Below, in pieces: positions 18,944-28,500 of a stretch of 52,313 nt of DNA; the first letter of the stretch is position 1; each line of letters begins with the position of its first letter. The position numbers and the translations under genes are program-made. A model generated the notes under the pieces. That model ran no database searches and was not told the DNA's origin. It saw only the letters and a program-made list of their open reading frames with translations. Source of the DNA: Romeriopsis sp046049545 (GTDB lineage Bacteria; Cyanobacteriota; Cyanobacteriia; Leptolyngbyales; Leptolyngbyaceae); assembly GCA_046049545.1 (NCBI GenBank), contig JBJORF010000019.1:1-52313 (forward strand), in the 5' to 3' direction.

Positions 18944-20108
18944 CGATCGCCCGCAGTTCTGTCCGCACTAAGTCATTAATTCCCGCTTCGAGATCCGCTG
19001 GTGCCGTTGCCATCACCCGATCGTAGATCACCTGATCAATTTGCAGAATGGGCAATGCCTGCGCGACGATCGCTTCGAGATCTTTTTCTAAATAACGCTC
19101 CAGCACAATCGCTAGTTCATAACTCACTGAACCTAGAGACTCAATCATCACCGTCGATTGCTGCAAGCGATCAATCAACAACTTCGCCACCTTTTCCCAA
19201 TCCAACGATTGACTCAAGCCTTGCAATACCGCTGCACCTTCCGTTTGCAGATAAACTCGCACCGTATCACGTAAGGTTTTACGAAGGGGACGCAGGGTGG
19301 CGATCGGTAGATTTTGCAGGGAAAAATCGTGGAATATCTGTTGCAATCGCTGGCTTACATTCAGTGATTGAATTAAATCTTGAATAATCACATCACAGGC
19401 TTGGGGCTGATCTAGGCAAAATGTCCGCAGTCGCAGCAGTGAATTGCGCAACCCCAATAAATTTGCCACCACCCAATAAGTTCCACTCGATCGCGCCCGA
19501 AACCGATCATCAATAATATCGATATTACGATCGGTCAAAAAATCCACCAGCCACAATCGTAAAACATCCGGCGTTAGCGCCCGATCGAGCAACCAATCCG
19601 TAAGGCTTTTGGCTTGATCATTATCCAGGCGAAATTCCAGGAGCACCTCATCAAAAATATGATTCAACTGCGCCTCAAGAAAATCCTCCCGCTGCGCCAT
19701 CGTCACAATTAATTTCGGCAATGATTCACTAAATAAATCATGCAAAATATTGCTAAAAATCTTGATCGTATTGTGCTGCCGATCCGCTTTGACTTGATCC
19801 AGCGCTAACAGCAGGAGCCATTGAATCACCTGTTGCACCCGCTCCACCTGCAACAGTCGCCGCGCAATCAGTTCGATTTCATCAGGCGTGAGCAGCGAAC
19901 CTGTAATCGAATCCGCAACCCGCTGCGCCAACCTTGATTGATTGCGCGGAATCACTCCCGGCGTAAAGGGAATCCGCCAAGTCCCCAAATACTTCGGCTG
20001 ATAGGGCCGAAACAACATGCGAATCGCAATGTCATTGGTAAAGTAACCGATCGCCGCACCCATGATCGGCGGTGCGAGATACAGCCAGTAATTGCCTAGA
20101 TTCACCAT
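18879..20108 (-). CDS. DUF445 family membrane protein
   Basis: 409 residues. It begins with a membrane segment and the DUF445 signature: APPIMGAAIGYFTNDIAIRMLFRP, then FTPGVIPRNQSRLAQRVADSI. A long amphipathic helical middle follows, and the C-terminus is a hydrophobic GGILGLLVGCLQ segment. The two ends therefore anchor the protein in the membrane with a helical body between. The function of the family is not established. The first 65 bases beyond its stop side overlap the 3' end of the PAS kinase gene (18879-18943). It lies 22 bp downstream of menG on the same strand, so the two may be cotranscribed. Confidence 0.9.
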   Translation of the reverse strand: MVNLGNYWLYLAPPIMGAAIGYFTNDIAIRMLFRPYQPKYLGTWRIPFTPGVIPRNQSRLAQRVADSITGSLLTPDEIELIARRLLQVERVQQVIQWLLLLALDQVKADRQHNTIKIFSNILHDLFSESLPKLIVTMAQREDFLEAQLNHIFDEVLLEFRLDNDQAKSLTDWLLDRALTPDVLRLWLVDFLTDRNIDIIDDRFRARSSGTYWVVANLLGLRNSLLRLRTFCLDQPQACDVIIQDLIQSLNVSQRLQQIFHDFSLQNLPIATLRPLRKTLRDTVRVYLQTEGAAVLQGLSQSLDWEKVAKLLIDRLQQSTVMIESLGSVSYELAIVLERYLEKDLEAIVAQALPILQIDQVIYDRVMATAPADLEAGINDLVRTELRAIVNLGGILGLLVGCLQTLTMLH

Positions 20109-20130
20109 GCGTTGCCTACTCGGTGATGAC

Positions 20131-20850
20131 CTACTTTGTCAAAACCAGCGCTCCCATCGTACCCGCTGCGATCGGATAGTGGATCGCTTGGGAAAATCCC
20201 GCCGATTTCGCCAACGCCACTTGCTCTGATCCGATGGGAAATCGATCGAGACTCGGGGCAATGTATTCATATTCCGGCGCGAATCCCTGGCGCTGGGCTG
20301 CTGGTACCACCACCCGATCAAGATACCATTGCTGAAACTGACGCACTAGGGGATTTTCCGGGCGATGCATGTCCAGCACCACCGCTTTGGCCCCCAGCTT
20401 GAGCACGCGATACATTTCGGCAAACGCCTTAGGCCGATCGACCACGTTCCGCAAACCATAGCTCATCGTCAATCCATCAAATTCCGCCGCCTCAAAGGGC
20501 AAAGCGAGCGCATCCCCTTGAATCCAATCGATCGCCCCTGTCCGGTGGGGATTCCAAGTTTTGCAGAACCGTGCCGCCGCGACTTCCAACTGCGCTGATG
20601 CAAAATCTAATCCGATAACTCGGCCCTTCGGCCCGACCCGTTCGGCCAGCATCATCGCCACATCACCACTGCCACAGCAAATGTCCAAGGCCCGATCGCC
20701 TGACTTAACCGCACACCATTTTACGGCCATCAGTTTCCAGACCCGATGTTGGCCAAAGCTAAGGGTTTGGTTCAAATCATCATAGACCGGGGCAATCCGA
20801 TCAAACAATGACTGGACAGCTTGGGCAGTAGTTGCAGTCGTCGTGGACAT
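20131..20850 (-). CDS. menG: Quinone methyltransferase MenG/UbiE (phylloquinone C-methylation)
   Basis: 239 residues. It is a class I SAM-dependent methyltransferase of the UbiE/MenG family. Visible motifs: VQSLFDRIAPVYDDLNQTLSFGQHRVWK near the start, SAM motif I ALDICCGSGDVA, post-I VIGLDFASAQLEVA, then GDALALPF and LTMSYGLRNVVDRPKAF. In cyanobacteria this protein methylates 2-phytyl-1,4-naphthoquinone (2-phytyl-1,4-naphthohydroquinone) in the last step of phylloquinone synthesis for photosystem I. Its specificity here is inferred from the organism. The DUF445 gene follows 22 bp downstream. A strong inverted repeat lies upstream (20899-20936), separating it from the preceding regulator gene. 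Confidence 0.92.
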   Translation of the reverse strand: MSTTTATTAQAVQSLFDRIAPVYDDLNQTLSFGQHRVWKLMAVKWCAVKSGDRALDICCGSGDVAMMLAERVGPKGRVIGLDFASAQLEVAAARFCKTWNPHRTGAIDWIQGDALALPFEAAEFDGLTMSYGLRNVVDRPKAFAEMYRVLKLGAKAVVLDMHRPENPLVRQFQQWYLDRVVVPAAQRQGFAPEYEYIAPSLDRFPIGSEQVALAKSAGFSQAIHYPIAAGTMGALVLTK

Positions 20851-20898
20851 AATGGCGAATATTAAACAGCAATGAGTATTACTTTAATTCTCGCATGT

Positions 20899-20936
20899 CG
20901 AAGCCGGAGCGATCGGGGGCGACTGCTCCGGCTTCG
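20899..20936. terminator. 12-bp perfect inverted repeat between regulator and menG genes
   Basis: Arms CGAAGCCGGAGC (20899-20910) and GCTCCGGCTTCG (20925-20936) pair perfectly around a 14-base loop. The hairpin lies between the stop of the REC-GAF gene and the menG start, both on the minus strand. It lacks a following T-run, so it may be a processing, attenuation or factor-aided termination site, not a classic intrinsic terminator. Confidence 0.5.
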
Positions 20937-20983
20937 GGTTGATTGTGGGGCCATTTGCTGTAGGGATAGCGGTCAATGGCCCA

Positions 20984-21919
20984 CTACGCAGCAACCAATG
21001 CCAAATTGCGACTGCTGACGATTGCCAATCCCACCTGCTGAGCCGCCAAATGCAACAGAATCAATTCATCTTCACGCAGTTGGCAGGGCGCTTTCCACTG
21101 CAAGGAGAGCAATGCGATGCCCTGGGAGCGCATGACGATCGGAATCACCAGATGGGACTTAAACAGCTGGTATTGAGGCAATTCCGACAGATTCCCGTCG
21201 GTCGTCACGTCAAAAGAACCCTGCATTTGGTTCGTCGTCAATGCCACTTGAATTAATGGATCCGTATCAAGCCAAGTTACGGCATTACCGTCTGTAGTGA
21301 TGGTTTGCACCACTGTTTCTGTCGGCAACCGGAAAATACCATAATCCGCATTGAAGGTTTCAGCAAAAGCCTGAACCATCTGTTGCAAATTCTGATCGAG
21401 GGTGTTTGCACCTTGAGCAATGTGCAACAGTTTCGCGAGGAGCGCCGTTTGCGCTTGAGAGCGCTGGAGTTCTTCGGTACGCTGTTTGAGCAGTTCGTAG
21501 GTTTCGGCGGCCCGATCGACGACGATTTTCAGCTCATCTGGATCCCAAGGCTTGGTGATGTACTTGTAGACTTGGCCCGCATTGATTGCTTCGACCAGAT
21601 CTTCCACATCTGTGAAGCCGGTAAGAATGATCCGCACAGTATCCGGAAACTCCGGCACGGTGCGGCTCAGGAATTCTGTCCCTTTCATCTCGGGCATCCG
21701 TTGATCGGAGATGATCACCGCCACTTCGCCCTCGGCTTCGAGGATCTCTAGGGCTTGCATCCCGCTTTCCGCTTTCAGCACGCTGAAGTCGCGACGGAAG
21801 GTACGATAGAGCAAATCCAGATTGTCAGGTTCATCATCCACCACCAGCATCTTGGGCTTTTTGGGACGCGCCAAAGCGCTGTGGCTGATATTATTCAGTC
21901 CAGGAACCGTATACTCCAT
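20984..21919 (-). CDS. Response regulator with receiver and GAF-type domains
   Basis: 311 residues from ATG 21919, chosen because an AGAAGGGA site precedes it; the frame is open further upstream but without support. The receiver domain (about 20-145) shows the VVDDEPDNLDLLYRTFRRDF start, ISDQRMPEMKGTEF phosphoacceptor region and ITKPWDPDEL end, as in RpfG-like/cyanobacterial regulators. A short coiled coil (AAETYELLKQRTEELQRSQAQ) leads to a GAF-like domain (about 175-305) ending HLAAQQVGLAI. There is no DNA-binding, GGDEF or kinase domain, so the output is unknown; GAF may bind a small ligand or drive dimerisation. It stands as a single gene. Confidence 0.87.
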   Translation of the reverse strand: MEYTVPGLNNISHSALARPKKPKMLVVDDEPDNLDLLYRTFRRDFSVLKAESGMQALEILEAEGEVAVIISDQRMPEMKGTEFLSRTVPEFPDTVRIILTGFTDVEDLVEAINAGQVYKYITKPWDPDELKIVVDRAAETYELLKQRTEELQRSQAQTALLAKLLHIAQGANTLDQNLQQMVQAFAETFNADYGIFRLPTETVVQTITTDGNAVTWLDTDPLIQVALTTNQMQGSFDVTTDGNLSELPQYQLFKSHLVIPIVMRSQGIALLSLQWKAPCQLREDELILLHLAAQQVGLAIVSSRNLALVAA

Positions 21920-22131
21920 CGTCCCTTCTGTCTCCTTAAACTGCAATGGGGTGGGGAAATTATTGTGGGTTGGGAGGATGCAAACGCTGACCAAATTTCA
22001 ACATTGCGCGCGGGTCGCGCAACTTCATCGAATACCGTCTTAGCTTAGTTATGCCCCGAGTAACGACTGGAATAACAGGCAGTTCGCGCCGCTATTCGCG
22101 GAACGATCGCGATGAGCACAAAAATCAGCTC

Positions 22132-22160
22132 TTGGTAAACGACACCGAGTACGCTACAAT
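22132..22160 (+). promoter_or_regulatory. Sigma70-type promoter for the PSRP-3 gene
   Basis: TTGGTA (22132-22137) and TACAAT (22155-22160) are separated by 17 bases, 50 bases before the TTG start of the ribosomal protein gene. Four of six and five of six bases match the consensus. Confidence 0.6.
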
Positions 22161-22198
22161 GTGAGACCGTATTTCTGACATCGGCTTGGGATGTCGCT

Positions 22199-22203
22199 GG
22201 AGG
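22199..22203 (+). promoter_or_regulatory. Ribosome-binding site GGAGG that fixes a TTG start
   Basis: GGAGG followed by six bases and then TTG at 22210. No ATG exists in the frame near the conserved N-terminus, so this site decides the start of PSRP-3. Confidence 0.75.
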
Positions 22204-22209
22204 CGTAGA

Positions 22210-22509
22210 TTGTCGAAGTTTATTCTCAAAGTGCTGTGGTTAGAGGAAAACGTTGCACTGGCCGTTGACCAAGTGGTTGGCAAGGGCACCAGTCCTTTGA
22301 CCCATTATTTCTTCTGGCCCCGTAATGATGCGTGGGAACAGTTGCGTGCTGAGCTTGAAGCGAAGCACTGGATTTCGGAGACTGATCGTGTTGAGTTGCT
22401 TAACAAAGCAACTGAGGTGATCAACTATTGGCAGGAAGAAGGCAAGACTAAGCCTTTGACCGAGGCCCAAACGAAGTTTCCGGAAGTTATGTTTACCGGC
22501 AGCAACTAG
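22210..22509 (+). CDS. Ribosomal protein PSRP-3 / Ycf65 (TTG start)
   Basis: 99 residues from TTG 22210. The protein begins SKFILKVLWLEENVALAVDQV and continues GTSPLTHYFFWPRNDAWEQL, the diagnostic sequence of the plastid-specific ribosomal protein 3 (Ycf65) family. This family is found in cyanobacteria and plastids as a small-subunit ribosomal protein. The length fits the family. The TTG start is supported by GGAGG six bases upstream and by the match to the family N-terminus. A sigma70-type promoter lies at 22132-22160. It is a single gene: the upstream neighbour is divergent and glgB begins 316 bp downstream. A gene finder restricted to ATG starts would miss the correct start. Confidence 0.92.
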   Translation: MSKFILKVLWLEENVALAVDQVVGKGTSPLTHYFFWPRNDAWEQLRAELEAKHWISETDRVELLNKATEVINYWQEEGKTKPLTEAQTKFPEVMFTGSN

Positions 22510-22825
22510 GCTTGCTGCTTCCACACCCGTGGGCAATCTGACCTAAAAAGTCCCAATTTCGCTGTAGCCGAGTTTCGGCAGGGCGGGGTTGGGGTTTTTA
22601 ATTTACGGGGCAATCGTTCTGGATAAACATTCAAAGGGATCATTTGCGTTCAGAATAGAAGAGCATCAAATTTCACCGCGATCCGCCTGGCAGCACCCCT
22701 TGATTTGGCAAAATCTGGTAAGGTGTCTTCGCTGTTACTGCCACCCGCTGTTGAGATTTTTTGATCAATTCATTTTCATATTTTCCAATCACAAATAACC
22801 AGTGACATCCTCTGAGGCGATATCC
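22510..22825. other. Spacer between PSRP-3 and glgB (316 bp)
   Basis: No coding potential seen. A GCCGA/TCGGC hairpin (22567-22579) lies 58 bases after the PSRP-3 stop, and a GGGGTTTTT run follows at about 22592-22600, so weak termination is possible. The rest is AT-rich with T-runs before glgB. I see no promoter with good spacing here. Confidence 0.4.
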
Positions 22826-25132
22826 ATGGGCGCGACTATTCATTCGGAACAAATCGATCGGATCATTTGGAATCACCACAATGATCCGTTTGAAGTCTTA
22901 GGCCCCCATCAAATTGAAGTCGAAGGCAAAATCGTCTGGTCGATTCGCACTTACCAGCCCCAGGCCAATGCCGTCAGCCTGCTGATTCCCGAGGAGCGCC
23001 TAGAAGTCACAATGACTTCGGTGCACCACCCGAATTTCTTCGAATGTGTCATCGATCGGCCCGAACTGAACCTCTACCAACTGAAAATTCACCAGGGCGA
23101 CACCGAGAAAGTCATCTATGACCCCTACGCCTTCCGCACTCCGGTATTGAGCGACTACGACCTACATCTATTCGCCGAAGGTAATCACCACCGGGTCTAC
23201 GAGAAAATGGGGGCGCACGTTACCGCGATCGATGCTATCAGCGGCGTTTACTTTGCCGTTTGGGCACCGGAAGCCCGCAATGTCTCGCTAATCGGGGACT
23301 TCAACCACTGGGATGGTCGTCAGCACCAGATGCGCAAGGGCAAGAGCGGCATTTGGGATTTGTTCATTCCGAGTTTGGGCTACGGCGACAGCTACAAGTT
23401 CGAGATCAAAAACCACGACGGGCATATCTACGAGAAGTCTGACCCCTACGGCTTCCAGCAGGAAGTGCGACCCAAGACCGCCTCGATCGTCACCGATCTC
23501 GACAGCTATAGCTGGAACGACAACGCCTGGATGGAACAGCGCCGCCAGCGCGATCCGCTCAGTCAACCGATTTCGGTCTACGAAGTCCATATTGGTTCCT
23601 GGCTCCATGCGGATGCAAAGGAGGCTCCCGTTCTCCCAGACGGCACGGTTGAACCGATCGTTGAAGTCTCGGAATACAAACCGGGCGCGCGCTTCCTCAC
23701 CTACCGCGAATTGGCCGACAAGCTGATTCCCTACGTGCTGGAGCTGGGCTACACCCACATCGAGCTGCTGCCGATCGCCGAGCATCCGTTCGATGGTTCC
23801 TGGGGTTATCAAGTCATCGGCCACTATGCCTGCACATCGCGCTACGGTACGCCGCAGGACTTCATGTACTTCGTCGATCGCTGCCATGCCGCAGGCATTG
23901 GCGTCTTGGTCGATTGGGTGCCGGGACATTTCCCCAAGGACGGCCATGGACTAGCCTTTTTCGATGGCTCCCACCTGTATGAGCATGCGGATCCCCGCCA
24001 GGGCGAGCACAAAGAATGGGGCACCTTGGTGTTTAACTACGGTCGTCCGGAAGTGCGGAACTATCTCGTGGCGAATGCCTTGTTCTGGTTCGACAAGTAC
24101 CACATCGACGGGATTCGCGTCGATGCGGTGGCTTCGATGCTGTACCTGGACTACCAGCGCGAGGATGGCGCTTGGGTCGCGAACAAGTACGGTGGCCGCG
24201 AAAACATCGAAGCCGCCGACTTCCTGCGCCAGATGAACCATGTGATTTTCAGCTATTTTCCGGGAGTGCTGTCGATCGCCGAGGAATCGACTTCCTGGCC
24301 GATGGTCTCCTGGCCGACCTACACCGGGGGGTTGGGCTTTAACCTGAAGTGGAACATGGGCTGGATGCACGACATGCTGGACTACTTCAGCATGGATCCC
24401 TGGTTCCGCCAGTTCCACCAGAACAACCTCACCTTCAGCATCTGGTATCACCACAGCGAAAACTTTATGCTGGCGCTGTCCCACGATGAAGTGGTGCATG
24501 GCAAGAGCAACATGATCGGCAAAATGCCCGGTGATGAATGGCAGAAATTCGCCAATATGCGCTGCCTTTACAGCTACATGTTTGCTCACCCCGGCAAGAA
24601 GACCCTGTTCATGAGCATGGAATTTGGCCAGTGGAGTGAGTGGAATGTCTGGAGCGACCTGGAATGGCAACTGCTCCAGTACAAGCCGCATCAAGAACTC
24701 AAGCGGTTCATGGGCAAGCTGAACGAACTGTACAAGTCCGAACCTGCACTCTACAGCCAAGACTTTGAGGAGGCGGGGTTTGACTGGATCGACTGCAACG
24801 ACAATCGCCATAGCGTGATTGCCTTTGTGCGGCGGGCGAAGGATTGCGATGACCTGATCATCGCGGTCTGCAATTTCACGCCGCAGCCCCACAGTCACTA
24901 TCGCGTCGGCGTTCCGGAAAAGGGCTTTTACCGTGAGATCTTCAACAGCGATGCCCGCGATTTCGGCGGCAGCAACCTTGGCAATCTCGGCGGTAAGTGG
25001 ACGGATGACTGGAATTTCCACAATCAGCCCTACTCGCTCGATCTGTGCCTGCCGCCGCTTGGGGTTGTGCTATTCAAGCTCGATCGGGCCAAAACCCACG
25101 CCGCGCTGAATCCTGGCGAAGCTGAATCGTAA
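22826..25132 (+). CDS. glgB: 1,4-alpha-glucan branching enzyme
   Basis: 768 residues from ATG 22826 (GAGG eight bases upstream); an in-frame GTG at 22802 has no ribosome-binding site. It moves alpha-1,4 glucan segments to alpha-1,6 positions in glycogen synthesis. N-terminal modules (about 1-110 and a CBM48 near 120-225, FAVWAPEARNVSLIGDFNHWDGR) precede the GH13 subfamily 9 barrel. Catalytic residues visible: nucleophile Asp433 (GIRVDAVASML), the acid/base in AEEST (Glu486/487) and Asp554 (LSHDEVVHGK). The C-terminal beta domain ends FNSDARDFGGSNLGN. Length matches cyanobacterial GlgB. It is a single gene, followed by an inverted repeat at 25149-25193. Confidence 0.97.
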   Translation: MGATIHSEQIDRIIWNHHNDPFEVLGPHQIEVEGKIVWSIRTYQPQANAVSLLIPEERLEVTMTSVHHPNFFECVIDRPELNLYQLKIHQGDTEKVIYDPYAFRTPVLSDYDLHLFAEGNHHRVYEKMGAHVTAIDAISGVYFAVWAPEARNVSLIGDFNHWDGRQHQMRKGKSGIWDLFIPSLGYGDSYKFEIKNHDGHIYEKSDPYGFQQEVRPKTASIVTDLDSYSWNDNAWMEQRRQRDPLSQPISVYEVHIGSWLHADAKEAPVLPDGTVEPIVEVSEYKPGARFLTYRELADKLIPYVLELGYTHIELLPIAEHPFDGSWGYQVIGHYACTSRYGTPQDFMYFVDRCHAAGIGVLVDWVPGHFPKDGHGLAFFDGSHLYEHADPRQGEHKEWGTLVFNYGRPEVRNYLVANALFWFDKYHIDGIRVDAVASMLYLDYQREDGAWVANKYGGRENIEAADFLRQMNHVIFSYFPGVLSIAEESTSWPMVSWPTYTGGLGFNLKWNMGWMHDMLDYFSMDPWFRQFHQNNLTFSIWYHHSENFMLALSHDEVVHGKSNMIGKMPGDEWQKFANMRCLYSYMFAHPGKKTLFMSMEFGQWSEWNVWSDLEWQLLQYKPHQELKRFMGKLNELYKSEPALYSQDFEEAGFDWIDCNDNRHSVIAFVRRAKDCDDLIIAVCNFTPQPHSHYRVGVPEKGFYREIFNSDARDFGGSNLGNLGGKWTDDWNFHNQPYSLDLCLPPLGVVLFKLDRAKTHAALNPGEAES

Positions 25133-25148
25133 GGGAAATTGGCGATCG

Positions 25149-25193
25149 CGCGATCGTGCGGTTGTTATCACTGGATAAGACGGCACGATCGCG
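25149..25193. terminator. 11-bp perfect inverted repeat after glgB
   Basis: CGCGATCGTGC (25149-25159) and GCACGATCGCG (25183-25193) form a stem with a 23-base loop, 16 bases after the glgB stop. There is no T-run, so it is a possible terminator or 3'-end stabiliser. Confidence 0.5.
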
Positions 25194-25360
25194 GTTGAAA
25201 TTACGCGTGCGGATACAAGCTGAGGGACAAATTGCGGGCTTACACATCGCGGATTGGACAACCTAAACCACTGACTTGAGCCGACTTATCAACTCAGGTC
25301 AAAGGCTAATAGTTACCATCCCAGATGCTGGTTCAGGCAATCCGACACAGCGCCAATCAT

Positions 25361-25389
25361 TTGACACAAAACAGTTCATGCGTTCTAAT
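25361..25389 (+). promoter_or_regulatory. Near-consensus sigma70 promoter for smc
   Basis: TTGACA (25361-25366, perfect -35) and TCTAAT (25384-25389, five of six for -10) are 17 bases apart. The predicted transcript start near 25396 gives a leader of about 130 bases before the GTG of smc. Confidence 0.7.
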
Positions 25390-25471
25390 GAAAGAAAGTT
25401 GTGTTGATCCGACCGATCGACGTTAAACTAAGGCGCAAGTTTTGATCTCGTCACGGTGATTTCGTGACCTA

Positions 25472-25500
25472 AGTGATCAGTCATTCAGTGATCAGTCATC
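25472..25500 (+). repeat. Direct repeat in the smc leader
   Basis: AGTGATCAGTCATTC is followed at once by AGTGATCAGTCATC. Each contains the palindrome TGATCA. It lies about 30 bases before the smc start and could be a binding site or simple duplication. Confidence 0.5.
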
Positions 25501-25528
25501 TTTAGTTGGTGCTTACCGGGGCTCGCCT

Positions 25529-28500
25529 GTGTTCGTTAAACGCATTCAGTTGACTAATTTCAAGTCCTTCGGTGGAACGACCACAGTGCCGATTCTGCCA
25601 GGGTTTACGGTGATTTCGGGGCCGAATGGTTCCGGGAAATCGAACCTGCTGGATGCAATTTTGTTCTGCCTCGGCTTGGCGGGTTCCCGAGGAATGCGGG
25701 CGGAGCGCTTGCCGGATTTGGTCAACCAGGCTCAAACCAGCCGCCACCGGACGGTGGAAGCGGCAGTAACGGTGACGCTGGATCTCACCGCTGACCCAGA
25801 TTTGTGGGAACTGGTGCGGAGCGATGGCGACCCCAATGCTCAACCGATCGCAGTCGAAGTTGAAGGCGCGGATGCCGAAGCCACCCGGACGATCGAGCTA
25901 TCAGAAGAATTTAGCGAAACCGAATCCCCTCAAACCAATGGCCGTCTGCCGGATTTCGTCGCAGCGGGGGCCGAAGCCGTCAGCACCGGGGAAGTGCGGG
26001 AATGGTCGGTGACGCGAAAACTGCGGGTGACGCAACAGGGCACCTACACCTCAAACTATTACATCAATGGCCTGCCCGCTACCCTAACGGAACTCCACGA
26101 TAAGCTGAATCAACTGCGAGTCTATCCTGAGGGCTACAACGTCGTGCTTCAGGGTGACGTTACCCGGATTATTTCGATGAATCCGCGCGAACGGCGGGAG
26201 ATTATTGACGAACTGGCAGGGGTGTCGTCCTTCGATCGGCGGATCGACCAAGCCAAGGGCAAACTCAATGCGGTCAAGGATCACGAAGAACGCTACCGGA
26301 TCGTGGAGCGAGAACTCGTTGAACAGCGCGATCGGCTCTCCCAGGACAAAATCAAAGCCGAAAAATACCAAAAACTGCGCGGCGAACTCCAAACCAAGGA
26401 ACAGTGGGAGGGGATTATTCGCTATCGGCAGGCGCAGAAGGCCCTAGAGAAGTTAGAGGCCCAGCTCAAATCCGGTGAAGCGGAGCAAGTTGGATTAACC
26501 GAAAAGATTACGGCGATCGCAACGGAAATCACGACTGCCAGCGCCGCTTTGGAAGAACTGAACGTAAAGGTGCGGGCCTTGGGGGAAGCCGAGCAAATTG
26601 CACTTCAGTCCCAACTCGCGACCCGTGAAGCGGAATTGCGACAGTTGCAACGCCAGGAACAGGATTTTCAGCAGAGCAAGCAAGCGATCGAAGCCGAAAT
26701 CGCCAAGACCCAAGCGGATATTCAAGCAAACACGCAACTGCTAACCGAACTCACCACCGAGCAGCAACGCCTCGAAACCGCTGAACTCAGTGCCCGGACG
26801 GAAGCTCGAAACCAAGCCCAGGCCACCCTCGAAGCCGCGCGCCAAACTGCCAGCGAATCCGCCGCTAACGCCGAAGCCTGGGTGCAAGAACAAACCCAAC
26901 TGCGCCACCAGGTCGATGAAATCCTCACCACCCTGGAACCCCAGCGCACTGAGCAAGCCCAGTTGCGCGAACGTACCGCTCAACTAGAACGCCAACTCGA
27001 AGATCAAGGCAAGTCCCGCGAAACCCTAACAACGGAATTAGCGACGAAAAAAGCCGAGCACGCCACCCTCAGCGAACAACTCGAAGAAGCCACAACCTCC
27101 GTCCAAGCCCTGGCCCAAGGACTCTCCGGCTTCGACTCCGAAATCCAAATCCAAAAAGACACCCAAACTCGTCTGCTCCAAGAACAGCGCGAAAAGCAGC
27201 GCCAACTCGACAAACTCGAAGCCCAAACCCAGGCCGTCCGGGAAGCCCAGGGCACCCATGCGACCCAGGTGATCATGAAAATGGGTCTCGATGGGGTGCA
27301 TGGTATCGTCGCGGATCTGGGCCAAGTACAGCCACGTTTTCAGCTTGCCCTCGAAGTCGCAGCGGGCGGTCGTCTCGGCCAGATGGTCGTGGAAAATGAC
27401 GCGATCGCTGCCGCCGCGATCGAAATTCTCAAAAAGCAAAAAGCTGGTCGGGCCACCTTCCTGCCGCTGAATAAGATCCGTGCCCCGCACATCATGGACG
27501 ACAACGCGATTCGCGGTTTGTCTGGCTGTGTGGATTTGGCGATTAATTTGATCGACTTTGACGACGAATATTGGGATGTATTTGCCTACGTGTTGGGTTC
27601 GACGCTGGTGTTTGAGCGGATGGATGCGGCGCGGCGCTACATCGGCGACTACCGCATGGTCACGCTCGATGGGGAATTGCTCGAACCCAGCGGGGCGATG
27701 ACCGGGGGGAACCTGGGCCGATCGAGCCTGCACTTTGGCAAAACTACGCCTTCGGAATCAACAGAGGTACGGGAACTGCGCGAACGATTGGCCGCGATCG
27801 ACACCATCTTGATTCGCTGCGAAGCGACCCTGGCCACCGCCACCCTCGACCACCAACAGAAAACCAAACAAATGATCGAAGCGCGGCAAAGCCACCGCGA
27901 AATGCAGATCAAGCTCGACCAACTCACCAAAGAAATCACCCAACTCGAAACCCAACTCGCCAGCCTCGGCGGCAACTTCGAGCAGCAAGCCCAGGAATTG
28001 GCCACTTCCCGATCGCGCCTGGAATTGCTGGAAACCGACCTGCCCCAACTGGAAAGCCAACTCGTTTCCCTACGCGGCACCCTGGCGCAACTAGAAGCAT
28101 CGCAAACCCACAGCGAATGGCAAACAATCCAAGCGAACCTACGCCGTTTAGAAACTGATGTAACGGAACGCGAAACGGCATTGCGATCGGTCGAGCAACA
28201 GGTTTTGGATTTAACCAATCAACGCCAGCGTCTCGAAGAGAAAATCGCTGAAGGCCACAATCGCCTCACGGAAGTCCGCAATCAGCAAACGGCGCTCCTG
28301 CAACAGCAGACCAGCTTCGGCGAACAACAAGCCGAAATCCAAACCAAAATCACCGAACTCAAAATCGCCCTGGTCGAACTCGACAAAACCCTCGGCGAAA
28401 CCCGTAACCAGCGTGACACCCTCGATCGCCAAGTGCGCGAATTGCAAACCAGCCGCCAACAGCTCGAATGGCAGCAGCAAAAGCTCGCAGAAACCCAAGC

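Larger units (their letters stand above)
25194..25528. other. Spacer between glgB hairpin and smc
   Basis: Non-coding. It holds a near-consensus promoter (25361-25389), a leader of about 130 bases, and two adjacent 15-base direct repeats (25472-25500) just before smc. Nothing else is recognised. Confidence 0.5.

Noticed and set aside
23951..25021. A 356-codon open frame on the minus strand inside glgB
   Set aside because: It is antisense to the conserved glgB coding frame and its protein has no recognisable family. Codon bias of the real gene keeps this frame open.
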